From Saccoglossus kowalevskii (Eukaryota; Hemichordata; Enteropneusta; Harrimaniidae), in assembly GCF_000003605.2 (NCBI RefSeq), contig NW_003105604.1:311828-358958 (forward strand): 47,131 bases of DNA. Reading direction: 5' to 3'. The first letter of the stretch is position 1, and the number at the start of each line of letters is the position of its first letter. A program made the position numbers and the translations under genes. Shown here one piece after another: positions 41,396-47,131 of this stretch. The notes under the pieces were generated by a model, which was not told where the DNA came from, ran no database searches, and saw nothing but the letters and a program-made list of their open reading frames with translations.

Positions 41396-44231
41396 ATGGC
41401 GGCACATGTGAATGAAGTTGTTCTTCCAGGTGATATTTTACAAGAATTAAGTGATTCCGAGCAATATCCCAAACTTAGACTGGGTCCAGGTCTTAGGATA
41501 GATGTAGATAATGTGGTTGTATGCAAATGCGGCATTCTGAGGTTTAGAGAACCGAGTGTGTTCTGGGTAGACACACACCAGAAACGGGTAAGTGCTTCAT
41601 GTGAGTGCTCATGCAGCTGGAAATTTAGCGCTGGTTCGCGGTTCCAGGACCATATTTTACACGGATGGTTACGCCAGATCCAACTGTGTTGTAGAATGGT
41701 GAAAACTGGTAGCGAGTACATTTCATACAGTTGGAATCAGGGCTTCTAGGTCCACGTAATATTTTGATCATCAAAGTGTTTCCCTACAAAACTACGACTA
41801 TGTCCATCTGCGGTGTTTTGAGTCACGGTGTCATTCACTGGGGTCTTAGGAAATTACAGTGACTCTCTTGGGTTCTAGGGAGTCACTGATATTCACAGGG
41901 GTTCTAGGGGGTAAAAGCACCACTTGCCCTCTGTATGAGCAAACTCACGCGATGAACTCCACAAAATCTTGTCCACACATTATGTGACATATACTATTAA
42001 ATTATAAAATCATGATAGTGATAACAATTAGGAAAGAGTTCTTTTTGTACCCCCATCCCTAACCCTACCCCCAACTCTCCAGCACTCCCCATTTAATTGT
42101 ACATTCCCCTCCTAAGGACATCTATATCTAGAGGGGGCATATACAAATGAATTGGGTAACTAGGAGTGAGTGTTAGGGTTAGGGATGGGGATGGGGGTAC
42201 AAAAAGAACTCTTGTCAAAAATTAAGCAGTCATATTCCAGATTTTCCCTGGTAAAAGTAATGTGTAATATTTGTGTGAAAATGTAAATTGTTTTTTACAG
42301 TATGTTCCAGTTAAAGGGGAGAATATTCTGGGAATTGTGATATCCAAAGCCGGTGATGTATTCAAAGTTGATATCGGCAGTAGTGAAATGGCCACTTTGT
42401 CATATCTTGCGTTTGAAGGAGCAACTAAGCGTAACCGACCGAATGTACAGGTAAGACTCATGAAATGTATTTAATGAACATCCCATCTAATGTACAGGTA
42501 CGACTGGCTTAGCCCTGACAATTTTTTTATTCTTTACCATGACTGGTCTATTCTGAGCCATAATTATTGCTATTAATTATTCATGATGTATTGAAACCTG
42601 GGAGTAGAACACTTCTAAAAGAGGAAAGTAGGTGTTTGTTTTAGTTGTGTTGATCAGCTTACAATTCACGCTACTCATTAGCATATTTACCACCCCGAAA
42701 ACGTAGTGACAGCTATAGAGGGCACGAGAAAACAGATGTCAACATCAGAGATTTTAAAAATTCAGTTTTGAAAGCAATTATCATATAAAATTGTCATGGC
42801 TGGCCAGTCTATAAGACTTACAGAATGGACTTACTGAACAGCCAAACTAATAGTGTAAGGTTTCCTACATTTCTAACTTGTAGAATATCACGAGGTGGAT
42901 CACTTGTGATGTCACATACAAAGGATCTCTAATGATTACTTTAGTTGATTTTTTCACTCACTGAATATTTGTGGTGTTGACATTACCATTGTTATTATTT
43001 TGAGTCATAGAATATATTTAGAATATATTAATTACTGCCTTTAATAAATCATACAACATATTTACATATGACAATTTATTTACGGATGTTCACTGCTGTA
43101 CCAGCCATATAATTACTGTCCAGTTTTAATGAAATCATATTGATTTTCAGATTGGTGATTTGATATATGGTAAATTATTGGTAGCTAATAAAGACATGGA
43201 ACCTGAGATAGTGTGTATTGATAGTACTGGTAGAAGTAGTGGACTCGGTGTAATATCAGGAGGTTTCATGTTTAAATGTTCACTGGGACTTGTCAGAAAG
43301 TAAGTTGCTAATAGACAAAATTGCTGCCAAGATCTTGTTGAGGATGAGAAAGCTATGAGTTTTAACCAGTATCTTTCAATAGACCATTTTTCTTTCACTG
43401 CGAGATTCTGCGCTATGCGTGAAATCGAACGAAAAAATAGGACAAACAAAGGTCATGGCGTCGTAGTGGCGTCAAACATCGCGTGGGATTGGACAAACGC
43501 AAAAGTATTTTGGGGGACACTTCCATGCTTAATAATGTGCTGTATACATTTGATGATGGTAAATTTCAAGTAAGGGTATTCAAACGCAATATTCCCCTGT
43601 CGAAGATTGGCCTTTTGATGTGAGCTACAAAATAAAGAAATTCGATACAAAATCAAATTGTTCAATTTTTCCTGCAGACGTTTGGCATGTATCTTTCATG
43701 CAATTTGCAAGATCTTGCAGTTGAACAGAAAATCCCCAATTATTCTTCCTTTTTCTTCTATCATCTCGTCCATTGTGTCCAATACCATGGTTACACAGGT
43801 CAGACGTAATAACGGGAGGGAGTACAATGCTAAAACAAGTCATGTGACTCTCTCACTCTCAACAAAATTTACATCTGAAAGGTCTACCAGTATTTACGTC
43901 ACTATTTTGCATGTTTTTGCAAAGTGACGAAAGAGGTCATTGGACTTTAAAGTGTGCCCTTCAACTTGCGACATATGCTTGTTTGAAAAATGCTTAAATA
44001 TATTCTGATTTTGTTAACAGAATTGTATCTCCGGACTGTCAGTTGATGAAGCTACTTGGCAAGCACATGCCGTACGAGACTGCTGTCGGATTAAATGGAA
44101 GAATATGGATAAAAGCAAAGACGTTATCACATACGATTGCAATATCTAATGCTGTGTGTTGTGCCGAATACATGTCTAAGAAACAAACTGAAGTGATGGT
44201 TAAACAAATTGTCAGTTCACAATGGACGTGA
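41396..44231 (+). CDS. EXOSC3: Exosome complex component RRP40 (233 aa)
   Basis: Four exons: 41396-41587, 42301-42450, 43151-43299 and 44021-44231, joined in phases 0, 0 and 2 with GTAAGT, GTAAGA and GTAAGT donors and good acceptors. The product is one of the three S1/KH cap subunits of the RNA exosome, which contact RNA at the mouth of the barrel in nucleus and cytoplasm for 3'-5' processing and decay. Residues 1-64 form the N-terminal domain ([21 protein letters not shown]). Residues 65-114 hold the S1 core ([20 protein letters not shown], then [13 protein letters not shown]), nearly identical to the human segment, and 115-164 contain [18 protein letters not shown]. The KH part has [12 protein letters not shown] at 187-198. 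It is shorter than human EXOSC3 (275 aa), mainly at the N-terminus. The start context is CATCATGG. Intron 1 carries a fold-back element. Confidence 0.97.
42035..42212. mobile_element. 178-bp fold-back element with telomere-like bases in its arms
   Basis: The left end AGAGTTCTTTTTGTACCCCC, continuing ATCCCTAACCCTA, is the near-inverse of the right end, which runs GTTAGGGTTAGGGATGGGGA to GTACAAAAAGAACTCT. Arms are roughly 33-40 bp. No coding sequence is present and no clear target duplication was found. It lies in intron 1 of EXOSC3. Confidence 0.85.
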
Positions 44232-44240
44232 GAATTGCTC

Positions 44241-44246
44241 AATAAA
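44241..44246 (+). terminator. Polyadenylation signal of EXOSC3
   Basis: AATAAA ten bases after the stop codon TGA (44229-44231), giving an unusually short 3' UTR if used. A TG/T-rich stretch (GTTGATGATTTTTTAAC) follows within 30 bp. Confidence 0.6.
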
Positions 44247-45028
44247 AGAACTTTTACACTGTTGATGATTTTTTAACTTTGCCTGTCAGATTTTATTATT
44301 TTTTAAAAAAAGATTATTACAGATACTATCGGGAAAGTGGCAATCCTGTGAATGTTGTCATCTTTTTTTATTCGCATGATATCACACTTGTAGGATAATG
44401 GACTAATTGAATTAAACTTATTTCAGACATGCTCTTTGATAATCCATACCTTTGCATTTAGTTCGAAAACTGGGTTTATAGTTTTATCTCTTCATGTGTG
44501 CCTCCACATCTGTATCTCTGACATGCTTGAACCGATTGCATTCAAACTTCACAAACACTTCATACATCATGTCACTTATTTACATATCCGTCTGTTTCAC
44601 CATCAAATTCAAGATGGCCAGCTAATACAACATGAAAATTACCGATCAAGATCTTAGTTGTGCATAGTAAAATTTCATTCAAACATGGACCATAATGGAA
44701 CCTTGATGACACCATTTTGTTAAATTTTTGCCTTCAATACCCTCAACATACTAGTACTTGGGTTCCTTCTAAGCTTCCGACTTAGAGAGAAATGTGTCAA
44801 TCCTAGAGACTGTCTTATTTGTGTGTCTTGACTGATCATTTTTACGAGATAAATTTTGATGTGTAATATTTGTTTTTATGACAGGGTTACAAAGAGAACA
44901 CAAGATATTCAGAATTTTAATTCAATTGCAAATGAATAAAAAACATACCATATTAATATCTTCTTCTTGTCTTTGTTTCAGCATGCACATCTCTATCTTG
45001 TGCATTTTATAATTTAGTTTCTTGGATA
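44247..45028. other. Non-coding stretch, possible interspersed repeat
   Basis: No gene. The segment 44510-44720 contains phrases such as GAACCGATTGCATTCAAACT that look like a decayed interspersed repeat; boundaries are unclear. Confidence 0.35.
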
Positions 45029-45432
45029 AGGCCAGACTTTTATTATCCCTTGTTTCGCGAACCCGCCGAACGAACAGGAGCCGAAAATGAAATAAAAATA
45101 ATAATTTGTCGCACCCGCCGACTTGCAAGTGCAAAAAATTGCTAAAAAGAACTTATTTTTATCTTAATTTTATTTCTGCCCGCCGCATAACAAACCAAAG
45201 TTGCATTTTCGTGGGAGTATCATGATCAAAGTACCGAAGTCTTGCGCAGATGAGAAACATGGTTATACATGGAATTTCATTTCCTTTCTCCGATCAATGA
45301 TCTCACTTACAATTCATTGAGAATCGCACAAATCTAATGGAGAAAAAAGAATTGATTTTATTTTTATTTTCGCCCTCCTCAAAAAAATTGTCTTATAAAA
45401 ACTCGAGTAACAAGGAATAAAAAGTCTGGCCT
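45029..45432. mobile_element. 404-bp inverted-repeat element, non-autonomous
   Basis: The left end AGGCCAGACTTTTATTATCC, continuing CTTGTTTCGCGA, is the near-inverse of the right end (TCGAGTAACAAGGAATAAAA then AGTCTGGCCT). The terminal repeats are about 33 bp. The interior is AT-rich with CCCGCCG islands and no open frame. Flanks suggest a short TA/AT-type target, but the duplication is not certain. Confidence 0.8.
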
Positions 45433-47131
45433 AATGATACCGTAATAAAACATTCAATATACATGGTTAGGTATAAACTGCAAGCGTGGTGCACCTTTCT
45501 CCCATAGCGCCCTCTAGTGACAAAACTATATTTACTCTGTTGGTAGCAGGCACTTGGGTAAATGACAGTGTGCCTAGGATTAACACAAGTCTTATTTTAG
45601 TGATACAGCATATAGTAAATGTAATTTTTGTCAAACATTGACTAGGCAGATCAAAAAAATGTACCGATAGATACCCTGCCTTTTGCCCATTTGGGTCACA
45701 AAAGCATTCTATTAAAGGCGCAACTTGAACAGTGCATTGGTATTCAGAGTTTTTAATTTTGCTGAAAAGTGAAATCCATTGAATTAAATGTGAACATGAA
45801 AAACTAATTCAATGAAAAATTTGTGAATTTAAAACCCACTGAATGATAAAATATCAAACTAGTGAATTACACCATATTGTTCCAAAACAGCAACATTGCC
45901 AGCTAAGTTGCTGACTGGTTTGCCATGTACGGCTCAAGATCGTTACATGATCAGAACTAGTTAAACCATTTCCACCAGGGTGTCAATTTGAATAAATGTG
46001 TGCATTTATGACACTCTAGCGACTGTACTGACATTTCAGACTGTCAGCACTTGCATTATTTTATATAACATTTATTATATAGTACCGGTAATTAAAACGA
46101 TTGAAAGAAATAGATTGAAATGCAAGTGCATCATTATCTTCTTTTTATATATTAATATGTTTGACGTCTCCTGTAACTTGGTTTGACCTATCTTATTCAA
46201 ATCATGTAATGGTCTCCAGGTGCACATGACAAAGCTCAGAACACCAGTATACAGGGATCCATTTAAAAATATAAAATACTTATTTTTATTAATAAAATAT
46301 CAAAATTAGTGTTGTTTGAACACACACATGTCTAGGAATAAAAACAACTGTTGTCGTCAATACAATATTTAACATACACAGTACTTGTAGTTCTTAATAA
46401 AACAATGCTTATTATAACTTGTAATGACAGATGCAGTATCTTGTATACCACATGTAATTGTAAAATTTACATAATAGTGTTATGAAATGGGATTAATAAT
46501 AATTCATGAAGACAAAAATGAGTAGACTTGCATACAGTCTCTTGTTTATTTTTCAGTGTTTTTTTCAATAAAATATGGGAAGGTATAAATGGAAAAAGCT
46601 GGGTTACTGCGAAATAAACCGACTTTTATCATTTATACGCTCCAATGATATCTTATTTAATTGAAAAAACATCAAAAAATAAACGAAATTTCCTCAGCAT
46701 TTGTAACTCATTTTAGTATTCATCATTTACACACATCCATATTTGAGTTGCATCTGTTCTATTATTTGGTAAAATCTTGTAATTTGTCTTCAACGACTCT
46801 GGATTGAAAAAGTAGAAAACTCGTTAATTCAACTCAAACTTCACATTCTTGTTACCAGGAGAAAAGTTCAAAATTCAGCTTAGTTTGTCGCACGGTACTC
46901 GCATTGGTGCACTTAGTGTGTTTCTTCATCTTTTATGCATGTCAATGAATTCTTGAATGCTGAGGTGGCCATTTTGAACCTTTGTCCTTATATCGTTTTT
47001 ATGTTTTACGGCAAATATTAAAGTTCTCATAGTACGTCTGTAATTGTTGTTCAATATTCTCTTGTTTCGATGATACACTTCTCTTTCAATGTTTTCCACC
47101 AATTTGCTGTCCTCCTATAGAATAGAAAAAA
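45433..47131. other. Non-coding right end
   Basis: AT-rich, no gene, RNA or mobile-element fragment recognised. A 62-codon + strand frame at 45998-46186 has AT-rich composition and no supporting context. Confidence 0.5.

Noticed and set aside
43355-43573. 72-codon + strand frame in EXOSC3 intron 3
   Set aside because: Lies between exons that join in phase without it and matches no part of EXOSC3.

Overview
The window looks like nuclear DNA from an invertebrate animal. It is AT-rich, with small exons between GT/AG splice sites, long non-coding stretches, and many degraded non-LTR retrotransposon (LINE) pieces, short inverted-repeat elements and minisatellites. No bacterial operons, tRNAs, rRNAs or CRISPR arrays were seen. 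The species cannot be named from the sequence; a marine deuterostome or lophotrochozoan is a guess.

Four gene structures are well supported, all assembled by hand from splice sites and reading phase. (1) 9832-14853, + strand: a four-exon gene for a 147-residue secreted protein made of a signal peptide and three EGF domains, with a TATA box and an E-box palindrome upstream. (2) 17580-20735, - strand, and (3) 29440-34188, - strand: two patatin-like phospholipase/lipase paralogues of the PNPLA family. Each has four coding exons, all phase 0; exon 1 (195 bp) and exon 3 (66 bp) are the same size in both. (4) 41396-44231, + strand: EXOSC3 (RRP40), the S1/KH cap subunit of the RNA exosome, in four exons. 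The last exon of a fifth, unrecognised gene lies at 1411-1563 on the + strand.

Layout: 0.4-1.3 kb is a minisatellite of about 28 units that runs up to the unknown last exon. 1.6-9.7 kb has no convincing gene; it holds a cAMP-response-element pair next to a CpG-richer stretch (6.05-6.96 kb) and a LINE relic (8 kb). 9.7-15 kb is the EGF gene, with a LINE relic in intron 2 and a duplicated 3' flank. 16.1-16.9 kb has a triple 57-bp repeat carrying a perfect TGACGTCA per unit, then a TTAA-flanked miniature element. The two PNPLA genes fill 17.6-34.2 kb, separated by 8.7 kb that includes a 135-bp higher-order minisatellite (27-28.7 kb). 34.3-41 kb is mostly non-coding with three LINE relics. EXOSC3 and a gene-poor right end with a further inverted-repeat element complete the window.

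The genes do not form a pathway; the only functional cluster is the PNPLA pair, which looks like a local duplication. The most unusual observation is a pair of tiny palindromes (28 bp and 20 bp) with the same ends, each flanked by an exact 7-bp direct repeat. They look like transposon insertions reduced to almost nothing but their terminal inverted repeats.
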